Source: Paucihalobacter ruber (GTDB lineage: Bacteria > Bacteroidota > Bacteroidia > Flavobacteriales > Flavobacteriaceae). From it: 64,000 nt of DNA. Location: NCBI RefSeq assembly GCF_006494535.1, contig NZ_VHIQ01000001.1, positions 124,001-188,000 on the forward strand. Direction: 5' to 3'. Below the pieces are notes generated by a model. The model was given only the letters and a program-made list of their open reading frames with translations. It was not told where the DNA came from and searched no databases. Below, in pieces: positions 1 to 7,642 of this stretch. How positions within the stretch are numbered: the stretch's first letter is position 1; every line of letters begins with the position of its first letter. Position numbers and translations under genes: made by a program.

Positions 1-274
1 TTCGGCCGGTTTAGATTATCCCGGTGTTGGCCCTATGCATGCCCATTTATTTAAAACCGGCAGGGCCGAATTTATAGCTATAACCGATGACGATGCCATG
101 ACCTCCGGATTGGAATTAAGTCAGTTGGAAGGCATCATTCCGGCGATAGAAACCTCGCATGCGCTGGCAGTGTTCAATTACAAAAAATTCAAACCAAACG
201 ATGTTATAGTGATTAATCTTTCTGGCCGTGGCGACAAAGATTTAGATACCTATATTAAATATTTTAAGCTTTAA
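1..274 (+). CDS. trpB: Tryptophan synthase beta chain, 3' end (partial)
   Basis: This is the C-terminal part of the PLP-dependent beta subunit, which joins indole and L-serine to give tryptophan in the cytoplasm. The reading frame is open from base 2 and starts inside the gene, so the first ATG at 35 is internal. The visible sequence begins SAGLDYPGVGP, a conserved TrpB motif, and carries the C-terminal LSGRGDKD motif, whose serine contacts the PLP ring in the family. About 90 residues are present of a usual ~395. It is followed after 14 bp by trpA, so both belong to one operon whose upstream genes lie outside the window. Confidence 0.96.
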   Translation, partial: SAGLDYPGVGPMHAHLFKTGRAEFIAITDDDAMTSGLELSQLEGIIPAIETSHALAVFNYKKFKPNDVIVINLSGRGDKDLDTYIKYFKL

Positions 275-288
275 TTATTTAAGAAGTA

Positions 289-1053
289 ATGAACAGAATT
301 ATACAAAAACTACAGGAACCTCAAAAACTGCTGTCTATTTACTTCACAGCAGGTTATCCGGAATTAAACGATACAGTCACCATTATTAAATCTCTGGAAG
401 ACAACGGTGTTGATATGATTGAAATTGGCTTGCCTTTTAGCGATCCTTTGGCAGACGGACCGACCATTCAGGACAGTTCAACGGCAGCTTTGAAAAACGG
501 CATGAGCAGTAACTTGTTGTTTGATCAGTTGACCAATATCAGAGAAATCGTGAAAATTCCACTAATCATTATGGGGTATTTTAATCCAATATTGCAATTT
601 GGGGTAGAAGACTTTTGTAAAAAGTGTCAGGAAGTGGGCATAGACGGTTTAATTATCCCCGATTTGCCGGCCGATGTTTACAACGAACACTACCGTCATA
701 TTTTCGAAAAATACGGCCTTATCAATATTTTCCTGATTACCCCGCAAACTTCGGAAGAGCGCGTTAAATTTATCGATGGTATATCGAACGGATTTATCTA
801 CATGGTGAGTAGCGCTAGCGTTACCGGGAGCCAATCAGGCTTTGGTAACGAACAAGAAGCCTATTTTAAACGCATTCACAACATGCAACTTAAGAATCCG
901 CAAATAGTTGGTTTCGGTATCAAAGACAAAGAAACCTTTACTCAAGCCACGCAATACGCAAAAGGCGCCATTATTGGCAGTGCATTTATTAAAAATCTTA
1001 CGTTTAATGGAGTGAACTCAATAGAACTTTTCACAAAACAATTTAAGGCTTAA
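289..1053 (+). CDS. trpA: Tryptophan synthase alpha chain
   Basis: The alpha subunit cleaves indole-3-glycerol phosphate to indole, which is channelled to TrpB. The 254 residues match a slightly short but complete TIM barrel. The catalytic pair is visible: Glu45 in MIEIG and Asp56 in SDPLADGPTIQ, and the phosphate-binding end GFGI is near residue 205. It lies 14 bp after trpB and is probably the last gene of the trp operon, as 374 bp without a gene follow. Nothing is unusual in length or composition. Confidence 0.97.
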   Translation: MNRIIQKLQEPQKLLSIYFTAGYPELNDTVTIIKSLEDNGVDMIEIGLPFSDPLADGPTIQDSSTAALKNGMSSNLLFDQLTNIREIVKIPLIIMGYFNPILQFGVEDFCKKCQEVGIDGLIIPDLPADVYNEHYRHIFEKYGLINIFLITPQTSEERVKFIDGISNGFIYMVSSASVTGSQSGFGNEQEAYFKRIHNMQLKNPQIVGFGIKDKETFTQATQYAKGAIIGSAFIKNLTFNGVNSIELFTKQFKA

Positions 1054-1209
1054 AAAAAGGTATTTGAAAGACACTTTTCTCTGTAAAATATTTCAAACTA
1101 CTTAATTTCAAAGTGATAACCTTGCAATAATCATTTAATTATTTGAAATTAATGTGATATATGTAATCTTTATCAACTCTTGTGTAACATGAGACATGCA
1201 TTGCTGCCT

Positions 1210-1371
1210 TAACTTTGCAGTAGTTATTAATCGCATTTAGTTATTAATTACTGTTAATTAGTTATTAGGATTGCAATTTCTCAAATGTAGTAGGGGGCTA
1301 TATAACACTTAAAGTTTATAGGACATTTGTTGAATTAAAAAAGTATAGGGCTCTCAAACCCTATACTTTTT
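1210..1371 (+). ncRNA. Candidate small RNA between trpA and the lipoprotein gene
   Basis: No ORF of note lies between trpA and 1428. A Bacteroidota -7 box TAACTTTG sits at 1210-1217 and a strong hairpin with a T-run at 1338-1371, which would define a transcript of roughly 145 nt. Inside are three near-identical direct repeats, TAGTTATTAAT at 1221 and 1238 and TAGTTATTAGG at 1259. I find no TTG -33 element at the usual spacing, so the promoter is incomplete. It could instead be a leader with an attenuator for the downstream gene or a plain intergenic terminator. Inference only. Confidence 0.3.
1338..1371 (+). terminator. Rho-independent terminator
   Basis: A 13-bp stem (AAAAAGTATAGGG pairing with CCCTATACTTTTT) encloses the 8-nt loop CTCTCAAA. 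The 3' arm ends in a T-run. Because the arms start with A and end with T it could work in both directions. Confidence 0.75.
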
Positions 1372-1427
1372 ATTCTAATTAATTAAATTAATGAGACGAC
1401 AACATAAACAATTTAAAGACAAAAACA

Positions 1428-1856
1428 ATGAAACGCTCACTTTATTACACAACAAGTTTTTTAATGTTAACCTTATTTCTACTTAATTGTAAATCAAATG
1501 ATAAAAAAGTAGATGATACTAACAACATTACTGAAAGCACCACAGCTCAACTTAATGAAGAGCAACAAAAATTAAATGCCGAGTATAAAGCATTTAAAAC
1601 TTATGCTTTAGCTGAAATTGAAGAAAACGACGAAAATATTGAAAAATTACAAGCTAAAATTGACGAACCGGGCAAAACTCTGGACGAAGCCAGAAAAAGA
1701 CGTATTACTGATTTGAAAGAGCAAAATACCGAACTTAGAAATCGATTAAACAATTACAATTTAAATACCAGCGATTGGCAAAGTTTTAAAACAAATTTTA
1801 ATAAAGATTTAAAGAGTGTTGGAGATTCTTTTAGAGATTTATTTTCAGCAAACTGA
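1428..1856 (+). CDS. Small predicted lipoprotein with coiled-coil character
   Basis: I do not recognise a named family. The 142 residues begin with a lipoprotein signal peptide ending in the lipobox LLNC, so Cys21 would be lipidated. The rest (about 40-140) is highly charged, rich in Glu, Lys, Gln and Asn, and looks helical or coiled-coil. A cell-envelope location is inferred. It stands alone, with a terminator upstream at 1338 and another downstream at 1887. It sits next to the AraC/YtxH/holin-like cluster and may belong to the same envelope-stress group, but that rests only on position. Confidence 0.7.
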   Translation: MKRSLYYTTSFLMLTLFLLNCKSNDKKVDDTNNITESTTAQLNEEQQKLNAEYKAFKTYALAEIEENDENIEKLQAKIDEPGKTLDEARKRRITDLKEQNTELRNRLNNYNLNTSDWQSFKTNFNKDLKSVGDSFRDLFSAN

Positions 1857-1886
1857 AAAACAAAAATCCATTAAATTAGAAAAGTT

Positions 1887-1921
1887 AAAAGCAATTTCAT
1901 TTAATGAAGTTGCTTTTTTTT
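1887..1921 (+). terminator. Terminator after the lipoprotein gene
   Basis: An imperfect hairpin, AAAGCAA-T-TTCATT against ATGAA-G-TTGCTTT, is followed by a run of eight T. It lies 30 bp after the stop codon at 1856. Confidence 0.75.
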
Positions 1922-2053
1922 CTTGACGTTTAAATCACCTATATCAATTAAGTATTTGATAATTATCAACTTTAAATCAAATATTTTTCTCATCTTTACA
2001 TTACATTGACATAGTAAAATAATTAAAAAAAGTTGTAATTTCTCATTTATTGA

Positions 2054-2155
2054 AATCGAAATAAAGACGAAGCTAACACTGTTTTACCTGTTACCACACT
2101 ACAATTAAAGGATGTAGATTTTACAAATTGTACTTATACCATTTTAAGCAAATGA
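2054..2155 (+). pseudogene. Possible 3' remnant of a gene upstream of the cupin gene
   Basis: After an in-frame stop at 2051, 33 codons are open and contain a protein-like stretch (ANTVLPVTTLQLKDVDFTN), ending in TGA at 2153-2155. That TGA overlaps the ATG of the cupin gene as ATGA, the arrangement seen in translationally coupled pairs. There is no start codon in the open stretch, so it would be a decayed or truncated gene end. A chance reading frame is just as possible. Confidence 0.2.
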
Positions 2156-2505
2156 AAGCGTTAAAAACAAATATTGAATTAGAAAAGGCGACATCGCATA
2201 TCATCATTGAGATCATTGAATATCTGCCAAACGCCGTAGTGAGTAAAACCATCATAAAAAAAATAACGGGTAACATTACCGCTACATCTTTTGATGCCGG
2301 TGAAGAACTGGAAGAAAAGTTATTACCATTTGATACTTATATTCAAATTATTGATGGCGCCGCATCACTTAACATGAACAAAAAAAACTTTAACCTTATT
2401 AAGGGAGAAGGCATCATCATACCCGCCCATACCCAACATCATTTTTCGGCTAAAGAACAATTTAAAATGATTTCTACGGTAATTAAAAGCGGTTATGAAG
2501 ATTGA
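2152..2505 (+). CDS. Small cupin-domain protein
   Basis: A single-domain cupin of 117 residues. The beta-barrel pattern is visible: the region FDAGEELEEKLLPFDTYIQI, then GDG-like turns, and the closing PAHTQHHFSA with histidines that could bind metal. No enzymatic activity can be assigned. I take ATG 2152 as the start because the longer frame begins with TTG at 2128 and adds only eight unrelated residues. It precedes the AraC-type regulator by 64 bp, so the cupin may act as a small-molecule sensor for that regulator (inference). Confidence 0.75.
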   Translation: MKALKTNIELEKATSHIIIEIIEYLPNAVVSKTIIKKITGNITATSFDAGEELEEKLLPFDTYIQIIDGAASLNMNKKNFNLIKGEGIIIPAHTQHHFSAKEQFKMISTVIKSGYED

Positions 2506-2569
2506 TCAATAAATGGTATTTTCATAATGCTGTTTAGAATAAATTATAATTAATCAATCCACATAAACT

Positions 2570-3130
2570 ATGAGACTTTACATTAAATACATGGTAAGTC
2601 TTCGTTGTAAAATGGTAGTCAAGGAAGAGCTTAAAAAATTAGGGATTCCGTATGCCAGTGTTGAGCTTGGAACTGTTGATCTACTTTCAAAAATCACCCG
2701 AAGACAGCGCGAAATACTTAAATCAAGTCTTGCCGGATGCGGACTGCAATTACTGGATGATAAAAAACAAATTCTTATAGAAAAAATAAAAAACGTTATT
2801 GTTGAAATGATTCATTACACTGATGAATTGCCTAAGGTAAATTATTCCGATTACATCAGTGAAAAACTTAACCTTGACTACACTTATCTTTCCAATTGCT
2901 TTTCTGACGTGAAAGGCATTACCATACAGCAATATATTATTTTTCACAAAATTGAGAGGGTAAAAGAATTATTACTGTACGACGAATTGAACCTTACAGA
3001 GATCTCGTACAAGCTTAACTACAGCAGTGTTGCCCATTTATCAAATCAGTTTAAAAAAGTCACCGGACTCACACCTACGTATTTTAAAACTTTAAAGAAA
3101 AAAAGAAGACAAAACCTTGAAAATCTGTGA
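2570..3130 (+). CDS. AraC-family helix-turn-helix regulator without a usual sensor domain
   Basis: The C-terminal part (about residues 85-180) is an AraC-type double helix-turn-helix: the segment YLSNCFSDVKGITIQQYI is the first reader, followed by KIERVKELLLYDELNLTEIS and the signature AHLSNQFKKVTGLTPTYFK. The N-terminal ~80 residues are not a cupin sensor but a short domain, with KMVVKEELKKLGI near the start. This architecture recurs in flavobacteria beside lmo0937-like and YtxH genes (recollection). It probably controls the stress cluster 3557-4881 and possibly the adjacent cupin gene. The ATG at 2570 keeps the conserved N-terminus. Confidence 0.85.
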   Translation: MRLYIKYMVSLRCKMVVKEELKKLGIPYASVELGTVDLLSKITRRQREILKSSLAGCGLQLLDDKKQILIEKIKNVIVEMIHYTDELPKVNYSDYISEKLNLDYTYLSNCFSDVKGITIQQYIIFHKIERVKELLLYDELNLTEISYKLNYSSVAHLSNQFKKVTGLTPTYFKTLKKKRRQNLENL

Positions 3131-3271
3131 TTTTTACAATCTATTACCTGTTTTGTGTAACACATTATTCTTTAAATATCTTCACCTTTGTAATACAAAT
3201 AAGCCACTAATAAACAGTAACTGTTAGACTTATTTTTAACAACCTAAAGAATAAATTAATCAAACATCAAA

Positions 3272-3406
3272 GTGAAAAATAAAAAAAGCGACCAATATGC
3301 TAAAGTTGGAAAAATCGTAAAAAAGTTAGATGAAATTATCAGAAATCAAGATAATGCATCGACAAAAAATACGATAAAGATTTTGGATCTATCGAAGGCC
3401 TTATAA
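3272..3406 (+). CDS. Possible 44-residue peptide
   Basis: A GTG-started frame of 44 codons encodes a lysine-rich, charged peptide with a helical central part (AKVGKIVKKLDEII). It sits in the 426-bp gap between the AraC-type gene and the lmo0937-like gene. There is no family match that I know, and the GTG start is weak evidence. It may be a small regulatory peptide of the stress cluster or not translated at all. Confidence 0.3.
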   Translation: MKNKKSDQYAKVGKIVKKLDEIIRNQDNASTKNTIKILDLSKAL

Positions 3407-3468
3407 AAAATCGGATCAAAAATATTGCCTTCAGAATTACATATAATTAGTTAGTTGGTGGTTTGATA

Positions 3469-3503
3469 AGAAGGGTTGTATCCCTTGTGAATGCAACTCT
3501 TCT
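3469..3503 (+). promoter_or_regulatory. Leader hairpin upstream of the lmo0937-like gene
   Basis: The arms AGAAGGGTTGTAT (3469-3481) and ATGCAACTCTTCT (3491-3503) pair over 13 bp with two G-U wobbles around a 9-nt loop. There is no T-run directly after it, so a simple terminator is unlikely. It lies 53 bp upstream of the ATG at 3557 and may be a 5'-UTR stability or control element. Confidence 0.4.
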
Positions 3504-3556
3504 TTAACTAAAAACCAAAACTAAAAACAAAAAAATAATCATTAAAACTTATCAAA

Positions 3557-3712
3557 ATGGGAAATTTATTATACACAATCGCAGTCATCTTACTCATAGT
3601 ATGGGCTGTAGGGTTTTTTTCTTTCAACGTGGGAAACATCATTCATATTCTTTTAGTTATAGCCGTTATAGCCATAATTTTTAGACTTATTCAAGGCCGA
3701 AGACCTCTTTAA
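3557..3712 (+). CDS. lmo0937-family small membrane protein
   Basis: A 51-residue protein with two membrane segments (about 5-20 and 25-42) separated by a short turn, ending in the basic tail RLIQGRRPL. The pattern MGNLLYTIAVILLIVWAVGF is typical of the lmo0937 family of tiny inner-membrane proteins found in stress-induced clusters. It lies 43 bp before the YtxH gene and was probably co-transcribed with it. Molecular function is unknown in the family. Confidence 0.8.
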   Translation: MGNLLYTIAVILLIVWAVGFFSFNVGNIIHILLVIAVIAIIFRLIQGRRPL

Positions 3713-3755
3713 AACTTAATTAAATAATATTAAAAATCTACTTAAAACAAATCAA

Positions 3756-4043
3756 ATGGAAAATTCAAACAGTACCGGTAAGATAGTTGGCGCGTTAATG
3801 ATAGGCACTTTAGTTGGTGCAGCTATTGGCGTTTTATTTGCACCTCATAAAGGAAGCAAAACAAGACACAACATTGCAAATGGAGCTAAAGACCTTGCAA
3901 ATAGCGCCAAGGATCTTGCCAACGACGTAAAGCACAGAGTAAGTAGTGGCTACGACGAGCTTGTTCATCAAGCTGAGAAAGCCACTTCGTACGCCGATGG
4001 CCAAGCTAAAGCCATAACAAACACAAATAAGCAAAAAATGTAA
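3756..4043 (+). CDS. YtxH-domain protein
   Basis: The N-terminal 35 residues form one glycine-rich membrane segment with the YtxH hallmark [21 protein letters not shown]-like pattern (here [16 protein letters not shown]). The remaining 60 residues are helical with repeats of [14 protein letters not shown], which suggests an amphipathic or coiled-coil tail. YtxH proteins are associated with general stress responses in several bacteria; their biochemical role is not known. It is followed by a hairpin at 4095-4129, so it may end the first transcript of the cluster. Confidence 0.88.
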   Translation: MENSNSTGKIVGALMIGTLVGAAIGVLFAPHKGSKTRHNIANGAKDLANSAKDLANDVKHRVSSGYDELVHQAEKATSYADGQAKAITNTNKQKM

Positions 4044-4094
4044 GTGTTCTTTTAAACACTCTATCGAGTGACTTAACCTAATCTATTAATTGGC

Positions 4095-4129
4095 AATAAG
4101 CCGGGAAGCTAAATACTTTTCGGCTTATT
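4095..4129 (+). terminator. Hairpin between YtxH and holin-like genes
   Basis: AATAAGCCG (4095-4103) pairs with CGGCTTATT (4121-4129), and the inner GGAA/TTTT can extend it. The following CTTTA is a weak T-run, so termination may be partial. Confidence 0.5.
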
Positions 4130-4151
4130 CTTTAAAACAAGATACAACCTC

Positions 4152-4496
4152 ATGACAGATACCACAAAAATAGAAGCCCTAACCGAAGATTTAAAAGCGT
4201 ATTTACAAACTTCAAAAAGTTTACTGCAATCTCAAATCACAGAAAAAATTGCAGTATTAAGTGCTAGTATCATTCAACATGTCATTACCACTATTGTAGT
4301 AATCTTTTGTTTACTTTTTTTGAGCATAAGTCTTGGTATTTATTTGTCTATTTTATTTGATAGTTATCTATTTGGCTTTTTGAGTGTATCCGGCGTTTAC
4401 ATGATAATTCTTGTTCTATTACTTCTAATTAACAAACAACTCATACGTAACCCCATCATTAACAGGATTATTTTTAAAATCACAAATAACCAATAA
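4152..4496 (+). CDS. Phage-holin-family (holin-X-like) membrane protein
   Basis: The 114 residues have a charged N-terminal helix (KIEALTEDLKAYLQTSKSLL) followed by two membrane segments at about 40-65 and 70-95. This layout matches the superfamily III holin-X group. In flavobacterial genomes these genes sit in chromosomal stress clusters, not in prophages, and no phage gene is near here. The stop at 4494-4496 is one base before the next ATG, so the two genes are coupled. Confidence 0.75.
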   Translation: MTDTTKIEALTEDLKAYLQTSKSLLQSQITEKIAVLSASIIQHVITTIVVIFCLLFLSISLGIYLSILFDSYLFGFLSVSGVYMIILVLLLLINKQLIRNPIINRIIFKITNNQ

Positions 4497-4497
4497 G

Positions 4498-4881
4498 ATG
4501 AATATTGATAAGCTCTCACAACACCAATTAATCCTTAAAAACATAGAACAACTTAAAATTGATAAGGACGAAAAAGAAGACAACGTAAAACAATCTTTTG
4601 GTAATTTGGTTGATTCACTAAATCCGTTTTCTATTGCAAAAAATTCACTTCACGAATTTGTTACAGATCAAGATGTAAGAACCGATTTAACATCAAGCGG
4701 ATTGCAACTTGGCTTTACACTTCTCAGCAATAAGCTCTTCGGAAAATACAATAGTACAAAAGGATTTGTGGGAGCCGTAATCACCGAAAATATACTTCAA
4801 GGCATTGTAAAACAAAATATTCCTACTTTTATTTTGGCGTTTAACAAATTTTTCTTCTCAGAATCTAAGCGAAATAATTAA
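4498..4881 (+). CDS. Conserved-looking hypothetical protein coupled to the holin-like gene
   Basis: I do not recognise this 127-residue protein. The first 35 residues are charged and helical; the stretch NLVDSLNPFSIAKNSL and the region 70-115, with ITENILQGIVKQNIPTFILAF, are moderately hydrophobic and could associate with the membrane. It starts one base after the holin-like stop codon, which points to a joint function at the envelope. It is the last gene of the stress-like cluster. Confidence 0.6.
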   Translation: MNIDKLSQHQLILKNIEQLKIDKDEKEDNVKQSFGNLVDSLNPFSIAKNSLHEFVTDQDVRTDLTSSGLQLGFTLLSNKLFGKYNSTKGFVGAVITENILQGIVKQNIPTFILAFNKFFFSESKRNN

Positions 4882-5081
4882 GTTTGTGAGCCTCATATTT
4901 CGGTAAATTTGAAATCATCAATGCGTTCAAATTTAATCGTTAATTCAACTAAAGCATTCTTTAAACTTTTGATCTGTTCAATAGTTCAAAGTTGAAGGTT
5001 ATATTTATATCTAATTGAATGGTGCTAATTTTCTTACCATTTAAGAAATTCAAAATTTTTAATAGTAATTTAGCCTTCCAA

Positions 5082-5321
5082 ATGAAGCAAATAATCAACG
5101 ATTGGAAGTTAATCCTGGTGCTATGCCTGTTTTTAGGCCTAGCACCCTTTACACCCGAACCTCATTTATGGGGTAAAATTAAATGGATAGCCGGTGGCGC
5201 TAATGGCATGCAACTTATCGATTGCTTTGATGTTTTGTTTCATGGATTTCCGTTTTTGTTGCTTTTAAGATTGGTAGTTATTAAATTGAGCAGTACAGAT
5301 AAGAAAAATGAATTTCGTTGA
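5082..5321 (+). CDS. Small membrane protein of unknown function
   Basis: From the ATG at 5082 the protein has 79 residues with two hydrophobic segments: one at about 7-22 (KLILVLCLFLGLAPF) and one near 50-65 (FHGFPFLLLLRLVVIK). The middle contains PEPHLWGKIKWIAGGANGM, which looks like a conserved soluble loop. A longer frame starts at 5019, but its extra 21 residues are Phe/Lys-rich and do not form a signal peptide, so I prefer 5082. No function can be given. A monocistronic gene 137-200 bp after the stress cluster. Confidence 0.6.
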   Translation: MKQIINDWKLILVLCLFLGLAPFTPEPHLWGKIKWIAGGANGMQLIDCFDVLFHGFPFLLLLRLVVIKLSSTDKKNEFR

Positions 5322-5384
5322 TTATTTATTTGCTATAAAGTAAATTATTATTTACCTTTATGGTTTGATTTTTGACTTATCTAA

Positions 5385-5573
5385 ATGAAATGCTCAGAAC
5401 TCTACCGAATACTAACTAAGGACGGTTGGTATCCTATATCGCAAAAAGGCTCACATATAAAAATGATTCATTCAACAAAAAAAGGAATGATTGTATTTCC
5501 TAATCACGGAAGTCAAGAAATTGGCAAGGGACTTGAAAAGAAAATTCTAAAAGATGCCCAAATTAAAAAATAA
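5385..5573 (+). CDS. hicA: HicA-family toxin (mRNA interferase)
   Basis: A 62-residue double-stranded-RNA-binding-fold toxin. The family signature GSHIKM with catalytic His24, the preceding GWYPISQK and the C-terminal GKGLEKKILKDAQI are all present. HicA proteins cleave mRNA in the cytoplasm and are neutralised by HicB. The gene precedes hicB, the usual order, with a 4-bp gap to the ATG of the antitoxin, so translation is probably coupled. Autoregulation through the DNA-binding part of HicB is expected in the family. Confidence 0.88.
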   Translation: MKCSELYRILTKDGWYPISQKGSHIKMIHSTKKGMIVFPNHGSQEIGKGLEKKILKDAQIKK

Positions 5574-5577
5574 AGAA

Positions 5578-5970
5578 ATGGCAAAGGAAAAAATTACAAT
5601 GTTAGTTGAAAAAACAGAAACAGGTTTTTCAGCGTATTCTAAAGACTATCCAATATTTACAACCGGGCAATCTATTCCCGAATTAATCAATAATGCTTAT
5701 GAAGCTATTAATTTTTATTTTGACGAGACAAGCACTCAAATAAAACCACAAGACATTAAATTTGAAATTGATTTCAAACAATTTTTCAAGTATTATAAGG
5801 TTTTAAATGCGAAATTTTTAGCTGAAAAAATTGGCATGAACGCAACCTTACTGTCGCAATATATTTCAGGAACAAAAAAACCATCGGCTAAACAAACCGA
5901 AAAAATATTAAAAGGGATCCACCAAATAGGACAAGAATTATCAGGAATTAATTTACTGCAAACCGCATGA
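5578..5970 (+). CDS. hicB: HicB-family antitoxin with helix-turn-helix domain
   Basis: The N-terminal ~60 residues form the degenerate RNase-H-like fold of HicB antitoxins (MLVEKTETGFSAYSKDYPIF, then a region with SIPELINNAYEAINFYF). The C-terminal ~65 residues hold an Xre-type HTH (LAEKIGMNATLLSQYISGTK), which should bind the promoter. I take ATG 5578 as start; the alternative ATG 5554 lies inside hicA and adds eight Lys-rich residues. The antitoxin binds and blocks HicA and represses the operon. Confidence 0.85.
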   Translation: MAKEKITMLVEKTETGFSAYSKDYPIFTTGQSIPELINNAYEAINFYFDETSTQIKPQDIKFEIDFKQFFKYYKVLNAKFLAEKIGMNATLLSQYISGTKKPSAKQTEKILKGIHQIGQELSGINLLQTA

Positions 5971-6103
5971 TTTAACAAATACTACTGTTCAGATCTTGAA
6001 TTGATAAAATGCTAATTTCAAAAAAGTAGTTAAAAAATCATGGCAAAGCTCGCCATATATTGATTAAATCGTTTACCTTATAATATTTATCCAAACACCA
6101 CAT

Positions 6104-7624
6104 ATGCAACAAATAGAAAACATTGAATTAAAATATTTAAAACTCGAAGACTATCCCGAATTTAAAGAAGCCATGATTGCCGCTTACCCCAATATGCCTG
6201 GCGCCTATTGGAGAGAACATCAAATTGAAAAATTAATCACCGACTTTCCCGAAGGTCAGGTTGTCATTAAGGTAAACGATAAAATCGCCGGTTGTGCATT
6301 ATCAATTATTGTAGATTACAATCAGTTTGACGACCATCATACTTATAAAGACATTACAGGTAATTTTACCTTCAGCACCCATACCAATCACGGCGATGTG
6401 ATGTACGGTATTGACGTGTTTATCAGACCTGAATATCGCGGATTGCGATTGGGGCGCAGATTGTACGACTACCGCAAAGAACTGTGCGAACGACTCAACT
6501 TACGGGGCGTTGCCTTTGGTGGTCGCATTCCCAATTACCACAAATTCTCAGAAACTTTAAGTCCGAAAGAATACATAGAAAAAGTAAAACAAAAGGAAAT
6601 TCACGATCCGGTATTGAATTTTCAAATATCCAACGACTTCCACCCTACCCGAATTTTAAGAGGTTATCTGGAAGGCGATAAATCGTCTCAGGAATATGCC
6701 GTTTTGCTGGAATGGGACAATATTTACTACGAAAAACCCGACCGAAAAGCCGCTACCGTTAAAAAAATTGTGCGTCTGGGATTGATTCAATGGCAAATGC
6801 GATTGTATAAAAATTTAGACGATTTAATGCAACAGGCTGAATTCTTTGTCGATGCTGTTTCGGGATACCGAAGCGATTTTGCACTCTTTCCAGAGTTTTT
6901 CAACGCACCGCTCATGGCCGATAACAATCACCTGGGTGAAGCCGCAGCTATTAGAGAGTTGGCCAAACACACCGAAGAAATTGTGCAGCGTTTTTCAAAG
7001 CTGGCCATATCTTACAATATCAATATCATTACCGGCAGCATGCCTGAAATGGTAGACGACCGCCTTTACAATGTGGGCTATTTATGCAGAAGAGACGGCA
7101 GCATGGAACGCTACGAAAAATTGCATGTAACACCCGACGAAGCCAAAGTCTGGGGTATGACAGGCGGTTCGGAACTTAAAGCCTATGATACCGATTGCGG
7201 CAAAATAGGCATTCTCATCTGTTACGATTCTGAATTTCCTGAGCTAAGCCGATTACTGGCCGATGAAGGGATGGATATATTATTTGTCCCATTTTTAACC
7301 GATACCCAAAACGGATTCTCTCGTGTGCGCCATTGCGCCCAGGCGCGAGCCATAGAAAACGAATGTTATGTAGCCATTGCCGGTAGCGTTGGTAATTTAC
7401 CTTATGTGGATAATATGGATATTCAGTTTGCGCAGTCTATGGTGTTTACACCTTGCGATTTCGCATTCCCCTCAAACGGTGTGAAAGCCGAGGCCACCCA
7501 AAACACAGAAATGATATTAATAGCCGACGTTGATTTAGATTTACTGCGAGAACTCAACCAATTTGGCAGTGTGAGAAATCTAAAAGACCGAAGATTGGAT
7601 TTGTTTGAGCTTAGAAAGAAATAA
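6104..7624 (+). CDS. GNAT acetyltransferase fused to a nitrilase-family amidohydrolase
   Basis: A 506-residue two-domain protein. Residues 1-205 are a GNAT fold with the acetyl-CoA loop RGLRLGRR (112-119). Residues 222-500 are a carbon-nitrogen hydrolase with the catalytic triad Glu264 (FPEF), Lys339 (YEKLHVTP) and Cys373 (LICYDSEFPE). This fusion is known in Bacteroidota and proteobacteria; the substrate is not established. The fusion could make and break acyl-amide bonds on the same metabolite (inference). It stands alone, with the tandem repeat array directly downstream, 18 bp after its stop. Confidence 0.88.
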   Translation: MQQIENIELKYLKLEDYPEFKEAMIAAYPNMPGAYWREHQIEKLITDFPEGQVVIKVNDKIAGCALSIIVDYNQFDDHHTYKDITGNFTFSTHTNHGDVMYGIDVFIRPEYRGLRLGRRLYDYRKELCERLNLRGVAFGGRIPNYHKFSETLSPKEYIEKVKQKEIHDPVLNFQISNDFHPTRILRGYLEGDKSSQEYAVLLEWDNIYYEKPDRKAATVKKIVRLGLIQWQMRLYKNLDDLMQQAEFFVDAVSGYRSDFALFPEFFNAPLMADNNHLGEAAAIRELAKHTEEIVQRFSKLAISYNINIITGSMPEMVDDRLYNVGYLCRRDGSMERYEKLHVTPDEAKVWGMTGGSELKAYDTDCGKIGILICYDSEFPELSRLLADEGMDILFVPFLTDTQNGFSRVRHCAQARAIENECYVAIAGSVGNLPYVDNMDIQFAQSMVFTPCDFAFPSNGVKAEATQNTEMILIADVDLDLLRELNQFGSVRNLKDRRLDLFELRKK

Positions 7625-7642
7625 AGAGCCTTAAATGATATT

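Noticed and set aside
4152-4496. Phage lysis holin and prophage
   Set aside because: There are no phage structural, integrase or endolysin genes in the neighbourhood; the holin-X-like protein sits in a chromosomal stress-type cluster.
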